DNA of 64,000 nt from Mycolicibacterium peregrinum (GCF_001665785.1 NZ_LZSO01000028.1:124001-188000); one strand, 5' to 3'. Shown: positions 8,021-19,408, counted from the stretch's first letter. Translations and numbers: made by a program. Notes: generated by a model from the sequence alone, not told the origin.

Positions 8021-9540
8021 TGGCCGGCCCCTTTCTCGAACTGTGCTGCTACCAGGTCACGGCCGAACTCGGTGAGTAATTCCGCGTCTTTGTAGGCGGG
8101 CTTGCGTTGCACCAGGACGGAATTGCCACGGAACAGGACAGTGAACAGGTTGCGCAGCGTGGAAACCAAGCCCCGCTGCGGATTGGGGAACGGCGCGTCG
8201 GGAAGGTGGTTGTCCACCGCGAAGACGTCGACGATCTGATCCTCATCCTCGTCGCCCCAGGCGAAACGCAGTACGTCCCAGCTCACCAGAAGCCGGTCGT
8301 CGATCGCCGAGAACAACTCCCCCGTCACCCCGTGGCCGAGATCGACCGATTGCGGTCTGCTGAGCCGGGTCCCGGTGGTGTCGTAGAGCACCTGCCCGGG
8401 GTACGCGTCGAACGAGAACGGCAATTCGCTGACGATGCTGTCCACCATCAGGTTTCGCCGCGCCGACAACTTGTCGAACCGTGGGTCCCCGACATCTGCG
8501 GTCATCCGCTGACGGATGAGTACGGCTTCGTCGCCGTAGTACCGCTTCACCCCGGTGTACCGCTGCTCGCCCGTGATCGACCAGCCCGGCGGTGCCGCCA
8601 GGCGCATACCCGGCGTCAGATCATACGGCGCGCTACGGCTGATCGTCGTAGCACTCAGCTGTGTCGGCAACGGCATGAACGCGAGCGCGACGGCCACCGC
8701 GACCACCAGCGGAACTGACGACCAGATCTGCCTGGCGGCAAGAGGTTCCACCTTGCGGTCGAGCAGAATCTTTGGTCGACCCCGGCGCACATAGAGAAAC
8801 GCGAGCAGGCCCACAGCGACGATCGACGCCAGCGACGGCACCATCTGATAGACGATGACCGGCGCGTGGGGAAACAGTTTGTCCAGCACGAACAGGATGG
8901 CGAAACCGAACACGAACGAGCCGAGCGCACCGGCCGCCGCGTCCTTGCGCGTGCGCCCCACCGCGATGGCGGTGGCCGCGGCGGCGATCAGCAGGGTCCC
9001 GACTCCGGCAGCGAAATTGCCGCCGCCCAGCGCGATGACGACCACCTGATAGGGCAGGGCCGATATCAGCGACAAGAGCAACCAGGCCCACCCGAACCGG
9101 GCGACCGGCCGCGCACCGAACAGAACCAGGCTGCTGCTGAGCATGAACAGCCACAGCGCCAAGAGATCCAGCCGCATCAGGTGGAAGAACTCGGAGTAGC
9201 GCTTCAGTAAGACGCCCTGCACCATGAGCGCCAAACCGAGCCCGATCACGCCGACGATGACGTCGGTCTGCCGATCGTGAATCGGCAATTCGGTTCGGCG
9301 CCGGACGTCGATTCCCCACGCCGCAAGGGCGGCGGCGATCGGGACCATCCAGACATAGCCGATGAGACCTCCCGCCAGGGTTGTCTCGACCAGGTTCCGC
9401 AGACTCTCCCGGAATGCCACCAATGTGAGCACGCCGATGAGCGCCCAGCGCGCCACCAGACGGACCGCCTGAGGTAGACCGAACCACCAGTGCACCAGCC
9501 GGTCCCAGGCATTACCGGTGCCCTGGACCGTCGTCGTCAC
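8017..9540 (-). CDS. Polytopic membrane protein of unknown family, copy 1 of a paralogous pair
   Basis: I do not recognise the family. The best start is GTG at 9540, which overlaps the BcsB-like stop as GTGA (507 residues); an in-frame ATG at 9567 would give 516. About ten membrane segments cover residues 20-320. A soluble domain of about 190 residues follows, probably outside the cytoplasm (GMRLAAPPGWSITGEQRY to the end). A conserved cytoplasmic-type loop reads RTELPIHDRQTDVIVG. The segment GYVWMVPIAAAL recalls the N-terminal half of exosortases, but I cannot find their Cys/Arg/His triad. The protein at 16657-18195 is a full-length paralogue. Placement between the BcsB-like and BcsA-like genes suggests a part of the same synthesis or export machine. 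Confidence 0.8.
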   Translation of the reverse strand: MTTTVQGTGNAWDRLVHWWFGLPQAVRLVARWALIGVLTLVAFRESLRNLVETTLAGGLIGYVWMVPIAAALAAWGIDVRRRTELPIHDRQTDVIVGVIGLGLALMVQGVLLKRYSEFFHLMRLDLLALWLFMLSSSLVLFGARPVARFGWAWLLLSLISALPYQVVVIALGGGNFAAGVGTLLIAAAATAIAVGRTRKDAAAGALGSFVFGFAILFVLDKLFPHAPVIVYQMVPSLASIVAVGLLAFLYVRRGRPKILLDRKVEPLAARQIWSSVPLVVAVAVALAFMPLPTQLSATTISRSAPYDLTPGMRLAAPPGWSITGEQRYTGVKRYYGDEAVLIRQRMTADVGDPRFDKLSARRNLMVDSIVSELPFSFDAYPGQVLYDTTGTRLSRPQSVDLGHGVTGELFSAIDDRLLVSWDVLRFAWGDEDEDQIVDVFAVDNHLPDAPFPNPQRGLVSTLRNLFTVLFRGNSVLVQRKPAYKDAELLTEFGRDLVAAQFEKGAGQ

Positions 9541-11465
9541 GATGTACCCCGGGACCGCCCACGCCATGCAACCAGCCCGGCTGCAAGAGCCGCGAGCACC
9601 ACTGCGCCGGCTCCGACCCACAGCCGCAGATCCTTATGAGTACCGGCCGTGGCACTTTCCTGCTGGGCGGCCGGAGTGGTCAGGGTGAACGGCGCCCGGC
9701 CCGGCATGGCGAGTGCGGCGTCGCCGGACAAGCCCGACCACCGCATGACATCGCCGTCCAGCCAGTTCAGCAGCCGGTCCAGTTCCTGGGGCGCCTGGCT
9801 GGACGTGGCGACCAACACCGAACGCCCGCCGGTGTAAACGGTCTGCAGGGATCCGAAGCCCACGGTCGGATCCAACGTCAATGTGGATGAGTTACCAGAT
9901 CCGTCAACGTTTTCGACAGTGATCACGCCCTCGGCGTTCACCGCCACGGGCAGGGCGATCCGCTCGTCGTTCCAGCCGTCAGCACTGATCAGCAGCGCGG
10001 GGTTGGGCGAGGCGACGGCGTCGGCCACTGAGCGTACTTCGGCATCGAACGGACGCGAGCTCAGCCGCTGCAGCCCCGTCAGGATCTGGACTGCCCGATG
10101 CAAATTCGCGAAACCCAGGTCCATCCCGACCACGACGCGCGGCATCAATGCCTGCGGCAACGACTGGAAGCCGGCCGGGACAGGAGGTTTGGCCTCTTTG
10201 CTCTCGACCGGCGTCTCACCGTCGATGGTCAGCGTGATCGGCTGGAACTCGCCGCACCGACCGGTGTTGCCCGCCGCGTCGATTGCGATGTCCAGATTGG
10301 TGTAGCGCTGCAGATGCCGGTCCGGTATGTCGATCCACTTGTCGATGCGGCCATTGGCCTCCGTGGGCCAGCGGTCGACGGTCTGTCCCCCGATGCTGAC
10401 CACCACCTGTCCAGCGATGCTCGCAGGCAACGGGGTGTAGGAACCCTGCAGATGAACGCGGACATCATGCACCGCGCGGCCCAGCCGGGTCTGATCCAGC
10501 GGAACCGTGACTCGGGGATTGACCAGCGACGTGGCGTTGACCCCCGGCTGACCGAGCTGACGGATGGTGGTGTGGTCCGACGGCAGCTGCGGAGTGTTGG
10601 ACAGCGGTCCCACCACGGCCTTCGACTGCGCCGCGAGTCTAGAGATGTCACTCGACAGCAACCGGGCCTGGTTGGTGACCTCTCCAGCGGGACCTGAAAT
10701 GAGCAGGGCCGGTACCGCATTGGGCCCCTGCAGACTCAATCCGGGCGCGTCCCCCTCGCGCACGATCACCTGCCGCTCCAGCGGCTGCGGCGGTGCGACC
10801 GGGCCGCCGTCTGTCGTGACGATGTCGACGGCGGGACGTTGCAGACCGTACCGGGCCACCACTGACGTCGCGATCCGGATTGCGGCGTCTGATTCGGACT
10901 GCGACGGATTCGGTGGGACGAACAGCGTCAGCTTGCCCAGCACCGGCGGAAGGAAATCGGCGATCACCGTCGGGGGCTGTTCGGAACCGGTGAACCGAAC
11001 ATCACTGTTGATCAACCGCAACGGATTGGTCGGGTCGTACACGCAATACCCGTCCGGCACGGAGAGGTAGGTGGTCAGCTGCACCGTCACAGCGTTCTCC
11101 ACCACCCGGGCACCGCCCAGCGGAATCGTGACCGGCGATTGATCCGGCGGCAGCGGCACACGCGACAAAACCCGCTGGTCCTGACTGACCTCGAGAGTGC
11201 CGCCGCGGGTATTGACCGGAAGCTGCACCGTGGCAACCAGCTCGGCGGGAATCAGACCGCGCGGCACCGGAATTGTCAGCGTCTGTGAACCCTGAATTCC
11301 GTATAACGCGATATCCGGATTCATACCGAGTGTTCGCAGATTCAATGTCGGGGAACTCACCAGCGACGGGTCGTCTTCCGGAGCGGCTGCAGCAACCCCG
11401 GGACCAACCGCGGTTCCTGCAATGAGCACCGTGGCCGCAAACAGGGACAATATGCGGGAAGTCAC
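9537..11465 (-). CDS. BcsB-like exported protein (cellulose synthase subunit B family)
   Basis: The 642-residue product starts at GTG 11465 with an export signal (MTSRILSLFAATVLIAGTAV) and a likely AxA cleavage near residue 28. A single C-terminal membrane helix (LWVGAGAVVLAALAAGLVAW) is followed by a short basic tail. The middle has the alternating beta-rich, carbohydrate-binding-like layout of BcsB (PF03170): LNLRTLGMNPDIALYGIQG, LQGSYTPLPASIAGQVVVSI and the repeat-like LIRQLGQPG region. In Gram-negatives BcsB is the periplasmic partner of BcsA that guides the glucan chain. Here it is the first gene of a four-gene operon with a BcsA-like GT2. The whole-operon logic makes the BcsB reading stronger than the sequence match alone. 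Confidence 0.75.
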   Translation of the reverse strand: MTSRILSLFAATVLIAGTAVGPGVAAAAPEDDPSLVSSPTLNLRTLGMNPDIALYGIQGSQTLTIPVPRGLIPAELVATVQLPVNTRGGTLEVSQDQRVLSRVPLPPDQSPVTIPLGGARVVENAVTVQLTTYLSVPDGYCVYDPTNPLRLINSDVRFTGSEQPPTVIADFLPPVLGKLTLFVPPNPSQSESDAAIRIATSVVARYGLQRPAVDIVTTDGGPVAPPQPLERQVIVREGDAPGLSLQGPNAVPALLISGPAGEVTNQARLLSSDISRLAAQSKAVVGPLSNTPQLPSDHTTIRQLGQPGVNATSLVNPRVTVPLDQTRLGRAVHDVRVHLQGSYTPLPASIAGQVVVSIGGQTVDRWPTEANGRIDKWIDIPDRHLQRYTNLDIAIDAAGNTGRCGEFQPITLTIDGETPVESKEAKPPVPAGFQSLPQALMPRVVVGMDLGFANLHRAVQILTGLQRLSSRPFDAEVRSVADAVASPNPALLISADGWNDERIALPVAVNAEGVITVENVDGSGNSSTLTLDPTVGFGSLQTVYTGGRSVLVATSSQAPQELDRLLNWLDGDVMRWSGLSGDAALAMPGRAPFTLTTPAAQQESATAGTHKDLRLWVGAGAVVLAALAAGLVAWRGRSRGTS

Positions 11466-11722
11466 CCGGGCCAGTTTAGATTGGGCATTGCGGATACACC
11501 CACCTTTACCGCAATCGTTATCCCAACCTGTTCGCGTCGTGGCCCAGATGTTCGCCGGGCGCGCATGGCAAAAACAACCCGGAAATTTGCTGCGTTTACC
11601 TCTCGGCAACCAACCATCATCGGGAATTCGCCCGCCGACCAGATTGTCTGCGGTCGCATCGGTAAACCTCTGCGACCTTTTTGCGGAAGCGGTAATTTCT
11701 GATCCGCAGGAGGTGGAACCCG

Positions 11723-12498
11723 ATGACTGCACCAGCGGAGAACGTCGACACGGCCGACGCGGGCCATGAAGTCACTCGCGGTCCCGCGATTGCCCGCACG
11801 CACTGGGCCTGGCGCGTGCAACCGTCCTCGGTCACGCTCAAACTCATCATGGCCGCCACCGGCATCGTGTTCGCACTGTTCGTCCTCGTGCACATGATCG
11901 GCAATCTCAAGGTCTATACGGGGGCCGCCCACTTCGACGACTATGCGCACTGGCTGCGCACCTTGCTCGAACCGCTGCTCCCCTACGAAGGCGCGCTGTG
12001 GGTCTTCCGCACCGTCCTGCTGGGCTGCCTGATCGCGCATGTAGCGTGTGCGGTCCTGCTGACCCGACGGGCTCATGTGGCGCGCGGCCGGTTTCGGCGC
12101 AGGGGGCTGGGGCTGGGCCTACGATCGTTCACCGCCCGCACCATGCTGGTGAGTGGTCTGGTGCTGTTGCTGTTCATCGTCTTCCACATCCTTGACCTCA
12201 CCGTGGGCACCCAGCCGTTTGCGAGTGCGTCGTTCACGGGCACGACCGAAACAGCCAGCCATGCCTACGCCAATCTGATCGCCAGTTTCTCCCGTCCCGG
12301 TGTCGCGGTGTTCTACCTGGCAGCCATGGCCCTGCTCGGAACCCATCTGGCACATGGCCTCTGGACCGTGGTCAACGATCTCGGTGTGACCGGACAACGC
12401 GCCCGTCAGGTGGGCGTGGCGCTCGGTGGAGCACTGGCGTTGGCAGTGATGGTGGGCAACATGACGATTCCCCTCGCGGTGTGGATCGGTGTGGTGTC

Positions 12499-12502
<4 letters not shown>
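11723..12502 (+). CDS. sdhC: Succinate dehydrogenase cytochrome b subunit (Sdh1/fumarate-reductase-like SdhC)
   Basis: The 259-residue membrane subunit has five hydrophobic segments and histidines placed as heme ligands (HMIGNL, FHILDL, GTHLAHGLW). This is the single-subunit, di-heme type that carries both b hemes, as in the Sdh1/Rv0249c family, rather than the SdhC+SdhD pair. It has a strong ribosome-binding site (GCAGGAGGTGG) 7 nt before ATG. It is followed by sdhA with a 4-bp ATGA overlap. Its role is to anchor the enzyme and pass electrons to menaquinone. About 257 bp separate it from the divergent BcsB-like gene; I saw no confident promoter there. Confidence 0.9.
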
Positions 12503-14447
<1,945 letters not shown>

Positions 14448-14451
<4 letters not shown>

Positions 14452-15197
14452 AGCTCACGTTGCAGATCTGGCGTCAGAGCGACTCCGCCGCCGACGGTCA
14501 CTACGAGATCTACACCGTCGACGACGCGACCCCGGAGATGTCGCTGCTCGAACTGCTCGACCGGCTCAACGACAGGTTGGTGACCGAAGGTCTCGACCCG
14601 GTCGCCTTCGACTCCGACTGCCGCGAAGGTGTGTGCGGCTCATGCGGAATCACCGTCGACGGCCGCCCGCACGGTCCGCTGTCCAATACGCCGTCCTGCC
14701 GGCAGCACGTCCGGTCGTTCGCCGAGGGGGCACACATCAGACTGGAGCCGTTCCGCTCGGCCGCCTACCCGGTGGTGCGCGATCTTGTGGTGGACCGCTC
14801 GGCGCTGGACCGCATGATCACCGTGGGCGGGCACATCGCAGTCGACGCAGGCACCGCGGCGGACGCCGACGCCGAACCGCTGCCCCACGACGATGCCGAG
14901 TACGCATTGGATTTCGCGGCCTGCATCGGCTGCGGCGCCTGCGTGGCCGCCTGCCCCAACGGGGCGGCGCATCTGTTCGCCGGAGCCAAGCTGTTGCACC
15001 TGGGCACCGTCACACGAGGAAAGCTGGAACGCGGAAGGCGGGCCCAGAGCCTGGTCGGCCAGATGGAGCAGGAGTTCGGCCCCTGTTCCAGCTACGGCGA
15101 ATGCTCGCAAGCGTGTCCGGAGAGCATTCCGCTGACCGCGGTCGCGGCCGTCAATCGTGAAGTGGTGCGAGCCCGCGTACGCAGGCCGAAGAACTGA
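14448..15197 (+). CDS. sdhB: Succinate dehydrogenase iron-sulfur subunit (Sdh1 type)
   Basis: The 249-residue protein carries three cluster sites. The [2Fe-2S] site is CREGVCGSCG with a later Cys (C58, C63, C66, C84). The [4Fe-4S] site is CIGCGACVAACP. The third motif, CSSYGECSQACPE, fits the [3Fe-4S] cluster. It passes electrons from the flavin to the cytochrome b subunit. It starts at ATG 14448, overlapping the sdhA stop. A dicarboxylate transporter gene follows 21 bp downstream, so substrate uptake and oxidation are probably co-expressed. Confidence 0.95.
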
Positions 15198-15218
15198 CCC
15201 GACGAGAGGGACCGGCAC

Positions 15219-16673
15219 ATGACCGCCACCAGCTCGACCGAGATCCCGGAACGCCACTCCCGGCCGTGGCTGCCCTATCTCTGGAAAGCCGGCATCCCGG
15301 TCGTGGTTGCCGTGGTGGTGTATTTCCTGCCGGTGCCAGAGGGTGTCGAACCCACCGGGATGCGGATGCTCGGGATCTTCCTCGGCACCATCCTGGCGCT
15401 GATCCTGCAGCCGCTGCCGACCGCCGCCGTGTCGATCATCGGCATGACCGCGGCGATGCTCACCAAGACCGAAACCGCATCCAGAGCGCTCTCGGGCTTC
15501 GCCAACACCACGGTGTGGCTGATCGTCGCGGCGTTCTTCATCGCCGAAGGCTTCCTCATCACCGGCCTCGGGCGCCGCATCGCGCTGATGTTCGTCACTC
15601 GGCTGGGGCGGTCCACACTCGGCCTGTCCTACGGGATGGCCATCACCGACCTGATCCTCGCGCCGGCGACCCCGTCGAACACCGCACGCTGCGGCGGCGT
15701 GGTGTTCCCGATCGTCGCCTCACTCAGCCACCTGGAGGGCTCCCATCCCGAACCGGAGGAATCACGTAAACGGTTGGGCGCCTACCTCACGCTGACGGCG
15801 TTGCAGGTCAACGTGATCACTTCGGCCATGTTCGTCACGGCCATGGCGGGCAATCCGGTGGCTCAGGAAGCCGCCGGGAAACTGGGGGTCGAAATCACGT
15901 GGACGAAGTGGGCCGTCGCCGCGATCGTGCCGGGAATCGTGAGCCTGATCGCCGTGCCGTGGGTCATGTCCAAGGTCTATCCGCCCACCGTCACGAAAAC
16001 ACCCGAGGCGCCGCAGCACGCCCGCGACCAACTACGTGAGGCCGGCACCATGTCCGCCAAGGAATGGATCATGGCGGGCACCTTCATCCTGCTGCTGCTG
16101 TTGTGGTGTCTGAGCGATCTGCTCGGGATCGACGCCACCACAGCCGCGTTCACCGGCATAGCGATCCTGTTGGTCACTGGTGTGTTGTCGTGGAAAGACC
16201 TGGCCGACAACACCTCCGCGTGGAGCACCCTGGTCTTCTTCGGTGTGCTTGTCGGGATGGCCAACGAGCTCAACGAACTCGGGGTGATCGATTGGATCGG
16301 CGATTCGGTGGCGGGCGCGGTCGGCTCGCTGCCGTGGGTGGTCGCCTTCGCCATCCTCACGTTGGTGTACTTCTACTCGCACTATCTGTTCGCCTCGAAC
16401 ACCGCCCACGTCGTCGCGATGTATGCCGTGTTCGTCGGGGCGGCGATCGCCACCGGCGCCCCGGCATTGTTCTCCGCCTTGGTCTTCGGGTTCATCGGCA
16501 ACCTGTTCGGCGGACTCGCGCACTACTCGTCGGGGCCGGCCGGTGTCATCTACGGATCGGGATACATCAAGACCGCGGAGTTCTTCCGGATCGGTTTCAT
16601 CATGAGCATCGTGATCATCCTGATCTGGACGATCATCGGCGGCGGTTGGATGAAACTCATCGGCATCTGGTGA
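15219..16673 (+). CDS. DASS (SLC13) family anion:Na+ symporter, probably dicarboxylate
   Basis: The 484-residue membrane protein has two SNT signature motifs, ATPSNTAR near residue 153 and FASNTAHV near residue 393. These sit in the two inverted repeats and bind substrate and sodium in the divalent anion symporter family (CitT/TtdT/VcINDY). PEGVEPTGMRMLGIF at the N-terminus is typical of this family. It lies 21 bp after sdhB on the same strand with a GAGAGGGACC ribosome-binding site. Succinate, malate or fumarate uptake feeding Sdh1 is the simple inference. Its last 17 bp overlap the convergent gene at 16657-18195. Confidence 0.88.
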   Translation: MTATSSTEIPERHSRPWLPYLWKAGIPVVVAVVVYFLPVPEGVEPTGMRMLGIFLGTILALILQPLPTAAVSIIGMTAAMLTKTETASRALSGFANTTVWLIVAAFFIAEGFLITGLGRRIALMFVTRLGRSTLGLSYGMAITDLILAPATPSNTARCGGVVFPIVASLSHLEGSHPEPEESRKRLGAYLTLTALQVNVITSAMFVTAMAGNPVAQEAAGKLGVEITWTKWAVAAIVPGIVSLIAVPWVMSKVYPPTVTKTPEAPQHARDQLREAGTMSAKEWIMAGTFILLLLLWCLSDLLGIDATTAAFTGIAILLVTGVLSWKDLADNTSAWSTLVFFGVLVGMANELNELGVIDWIGDSVAGAVGSLPWVVAFAILTLVYFYSHYLFASNTAHVVAMYAVFVGAAIATGAPALFSALVFGFIGNLFGGLAHYSSGPAGVIYGSGYIKTAEFFRIGFIMSIVIILIWTIIGGGWMKLIGIW

Positions 16674-18195
16674 CGCAATGCACGTGCGTCGTCACCGGTG
16701 CCCTGGCGAACGTGGTCAGCAACCCCGCGTCCTTGTAGACCGGCGTGCGCTCGTCGAGCACAGCGTTACCCCGGAACAAGAGCGTGATCAATGTCCGCAG
16801 GGTGGAAACGATGCTCTCCGAAGGCTGCGGAAACGGTGCGTCGGGTTCATGGTTGTCGACTGCAAAGATCGTCACCCGCTGAGCAAGATCATTGTTCCCC
16901 CAGGCGAACTGCAGAGAATTCCAGGTGACCAACAAATCGTCGTCGACGACCGACAACAGCTGCGCACGCACTCCCATACCGAGATCGACCTGCTGGAACG
17001 TGCTCAGCCGGGCGCTGGTCAGTCCGTACACCACCCGCGCCGGATAGACGCCGAAGGTGAACGGGCGCCGGCTCACGATGCTGTCCACCACGACCGTCCG
17101 GGGCCTGCCGAGCTTGTCCCACCTGAGGTTCCCCGAGTCCGCACGAAGGTATTGGCGCACCAGAATCGCGTCGTCACCGTAGAGACGGTGAACCTTGGGG
17201 TAATCCTCTTGTTTGAAGGTCGACCATCCGGGCGGTGAGACCAGCGGGACGCCCGACACCAGCGCACCGGGAGCAGGCCGGCTGATGGGTGCGGTAGTCA
17301 CCTGAGTCGGCAGCGCGCACGCCGACAGCGCCAGCGCGACAGCCACCACCAGCGGAACACCAGACCAAACCTGTTTGGCAGCAAGGGGTTCCACCTTACG
17401 GTCCAGCCACCGCTTCGGAGCGCCTCGGCGCGAGACCAGGTACATGGCGACCCCGACCACACAGATCGCAGTCAACGCGGGCACCTGCTGATAGACCAAC
17501 ACGGGCACCTCGGAAAATCCGACGCCGATCACGATGAGCACCGCGAATCCGACCACCCAGGCACCGAGTGAGCCCACCACCCCGCGCCGGAAGGTGCGAC
17601 CGACCGCCGTTCCGGTGCCGACGGCCGCGATCAGCAGTGTCGTCGCCCCTGCCGCGAACTTTCCACCGCCCAGGACGACGACGGTCAGGTAGTAGGGCAA
17701 GGAGAAACCTAACGCGAACAAGGCCCATACCCAGAAGAACCGCAGTACCGGACGCAGGCCGAACAGGACAATGCAGCAGCACAGCACGAACATCCAGGCG
17801 GACACCAGATCAAGGCGCAGCAGATGGAAGTACAGCGCGTACCGGTCGAGCAACACGGCTTGGATCATCAGCGCCAGACCCAAGCCCATGATGCCGACGA
17901 TGACGTCGGTCTGACGGTCATGGATGGGCAGCTCCGTGCGGTTGCGGCGGGCCACGCCCACAGCGACGAGTGCGGCCGCCACCGGCACCGTCCACACGTA
18001 CCCGCCGATGCCGCCTTCCCGGGTGGTGGCCACCAGACTTGCGAAACTCGCATGGAAGGCGAAGGTCGTCAGAGCAACGATCAGTGCCCACCGGATGAGC
18101 AGTCGGTAGCCGGGATGGAGGGTGTAGTACCACGCCAGGAACGACGCCAGCGTCCGAGAAGCAGCCGCGGGTGTCATGGCGGACGTCGCAGTCAC
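16657..18195 (-). CDS. Polytopic membrane protein of unknown family, copy 2 of a paralogous pair
   Basis: This is a full-length paralogue of the protein at 8017-9540. Shared blocks include GYVW-VP-AAAL, RTELPIHDRQTDVIVG, LDRKVEPLAA-Q-WS, LFRGN-VL and YKDA-LLT, in the same order and spacing. The chosen start, GTG 18195, matches the paralogue's GTG start and gives 512 residues; no clear ribosome-binding site supports it. Starts at 18264 (TTG) and 18177 (ATG) are also possible. It has about ten membrane segments and a C-terminal soluble domain. The last membrane segment ends ALSACALPTQ, which looks like a lipobox but lies mid-protein. Unlike copy 1, it stands alone, convergent with the DASS transporter. 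Function unknown. Confidence 0.75.
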   Translation of the reverse strand: MTATSAMTPAAASRTLASFLAWYYTLHPGYRLLIRWALIVALTTFAFHASFASLVATTREGGIGGYVWTVPVAAALVAVGVARRNRTELPIHDRQTDVIVGIMGLGLALMIQAVLLDRYALYFHLLRLDLVSAWMFVLCCCIVLFGLRPVLRFFWVWALFALGFSLPYYLTVVVLGGGKFAAGATTLLIAAVGTGTAVGRTFRRGVVGSLGAWVVGFAVLIVIGVGFSEVPVLVYQQVPALTAICVVGVAMYLVSRRGAPKRWLDRKVEPLAAKQVWSGVPLVVAVALALSACALPTQVTTAPISRPAPGALVSGVPLVSPPGWSTFKQEDYPKVHRLYGDDAILVRQYLRADSGNLRWDKLGRPRTVVVDSIVSRRPFTFGVYPARVVYGLTSARLSTFQQVDLGMGVRAQLLSVVDDDLLVTWNSLQFAWGNNDLAQRVTIFAVDNHEPDAPFPQPSESIVSTLRTLITLLFRGNAVLDERTPVYKDAGLLTTFARAPVTTHVHCVTRCR

Positions 18196-18729
18196 CGGCG
18201 TCAACAAACCAGAGTCGCGGCTAACGCCGTGGTAAATAAATGCAGTTGCCCGAGACTGCACCAATCTGCTTCAGTGACACGCCATTTCCGCGCTCGCATG
18301 TGCGTGATGCTATGACAATCACGACCTTCAGCAAACCACAATGGCTACTTGCCGCAGACAAGTGCCGATACCGTGTCAATTCAGCAAACGGCACCAAAAC
18401 GCCTGGCCCTGCCGCATCGCTCACCTTCGTGCCCACCGGTCGGGATCGGCGAAGATCCGCACGAGCGTCTGCGATGTCGCCTACTCTGCCACCCTTTGCT
18501 TCGACTCACGCGACCAAAAGCCGGGCCACCACCGTCCCCGCCGACTGCCGCCCCGATCGGTCATGAGCCACATCTGACAGACCATGCCGGGCGGCGGCAC
18601 GACGTTGTTCATCACCACCACCCGTCCGCTCATCGCGCGATCGCAGTGCCACCGACACGGAGTTGTCCGGCCACCATGCGGACCATCGCCGGCTGCAAGC
18701 ACCCTGCGCGGCGGGGTCGGCGTATTCAC
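18196..18729. other. Intergenic stretch, no gene recognised
   Basis: About 530 bp lie between copy 2 of the polytopic protein and the fasciclin remnant. Short open frames exist on both strands, but none has a recognisable family, a good ribosome-binding site or mycobacterial codon bias. The first 100 bp are less GC-rich (TAAATAAATGCAG and similar) and probably hold the promoter of the leftward gene. The rest may be decayed coding DNA linked to the remnant at 18730. Confidence 0.5.
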
Positions 18730-18795
18730 CGGGTCCACACCGCCAACGCCACCGTCTACCTCATCGACACGGTGCTGATGCCGCCCACCGCCTGA
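18730..18795 (+). pseudogene. Remnant of a fasciclin-domain (MPT70/MPT83-like) gene, C-terminus only
   Basis: The last 19 codons before the stop read HTANATVYLIDTVLMPPTA. This is close to the C-terminal end of mycobacterial fasciclin-domain proteins, usually TANATVYxIDxVLMPP. Nothing recognisable precedes it in the same frame, and a frameshift or larger deletion is likely. It points towards the S10 terminator on the opposite strand. The call rests on one short but highly characteristic motif recalled from the family. Confidence 0.45.
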
Positions 18796-18806
18796 CCCCC
18801 ACACGC

Positions 18807-18843
18807 AAAAGTGCCCCAAACCCGTGGGGTTTGGGGCACTTTT
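18807..18843 (-). terminator. Intrinsic terminator of the S10 operon
   Basis: A perfect stem has left arm AAAAGTGCCCCAAACCC and right arm GGGTTTGGGGCACTTTT around a short loop, lying 36 bp beyond the rpsQ stop. Read leftwards it ends in a run of four T. The AAAA/TTTT ends make it usable from both sides. Confidence 0.85.
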
Positions 18844-18878
18844 CTACTACTCGCGTGGAGAAGCAGAAGGAGCCTTCG

Positions 18879-19175
18879 CTACTTCGCCTTCTCGAGCACC
18901 TCGACCAGCCGCCACCGCTTGGTGGCCGACGTCGGCCGGGTCTCCATCAACGAAACGCGGTCGCCGATACCGGCGTCGCCGTTCTCGTCGTGCGCCTTGA
19001 CCTTCTTGGTGGTCCGGATGATCTTGCCGTAGAGCGGGTGGCTCTTACGATCTTCCAGCTCGACCACGATGGTCTTCTGCATCTTGTCGCTCACCACGTA
19101 GCCGATGGCGGTCTTACGACGGCCGCGCGGCTTCTCGGTGGCCGGGGTGTGCCTGGGGCCCTTGGTCTCTGCCAT
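18879..19175 (-). CDS. rpsQ: 30S ribosomal protein S17
   Basis: The 98-residue protein contains the S17 core SDKMQKTIVVELEDRKSHPLYGK and KAHDENGDAGIGDRVSLMETRP, with a short mycobacterial N-terminal extension rich in basic residues. S17 binds 16S rRNA early in 30S assembly. It is the last gene of the S10 operon; its ATG shares one base with the rpmC stop (TAATG). The rplN group does not follow, as is also the case in M. tuberculosis. A strong terminator lies downstream. Confidence 0.97.
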   Translation of the reverse strand: MAETKGPRHTPATEKPRGRRKTAIGYVVSDKMQKTIVVELEDRKSHPLYGKIIRTTKKVKAHDENGDAGIGDRVSLMETRPTSATKRWRLVEVLEKAK

Positions 19176-19408
19176 TACGAATCCTCACCAACGGGCCCGG
19201 AAGCCAGACCCAACTCACGTTCACGCAGCACGGTGTAAACCCGTGCAATCTCCTGGCGCACGACGCGCAGCCGACGGTTGTTGGCCAGCTGACCGGTCGC
19301 CATCTGGAAGCGCAGGTTGAACAGCTCTTCCTTGGACTCGCGCAGCTTCGCCGTCAACTCGGTGTCGGACAGTTCACGCAGCTCACCAGGCGTAGTTCCC
19401 ACTGCCAT
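19175..19408 (-). CDS. rpmC: 50S ribosomal protein L29
   Basis: The 77-residue protein shows the L29 pattern ELRELSDTELTAKLRESKEE and FNLRFQMATGQLANNRRLR in two helices. L29 sits at the nascent-chain exit of the 50S subunit. ATG 19408 shares one base with the rplP stop (TGATG). Upstream in-frame codons lie inside rplP and were rejected as the start. Confidence 0.97.
   Translation of the reverse strand: MAVGTTPGELRELSDTELTAKLRESKEELFNLRFQMATGQLANNRRLRVVRQEIARVYTVLRERELGLASGPVGEDS

Noticed and set aside
8017..9540. Exosortase assignment for the polytopic protein
   Set aside because: Only the loop GYVW-VP and topology recall exosortases; the catalytic Cys, Arg and His could not be placed.
11466..11722. 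Riboswitch between the BcsB-like gene and sdhC
   Set aside because: No recognisable riboswitch core or strong stem pattern was found in the 257 bp.
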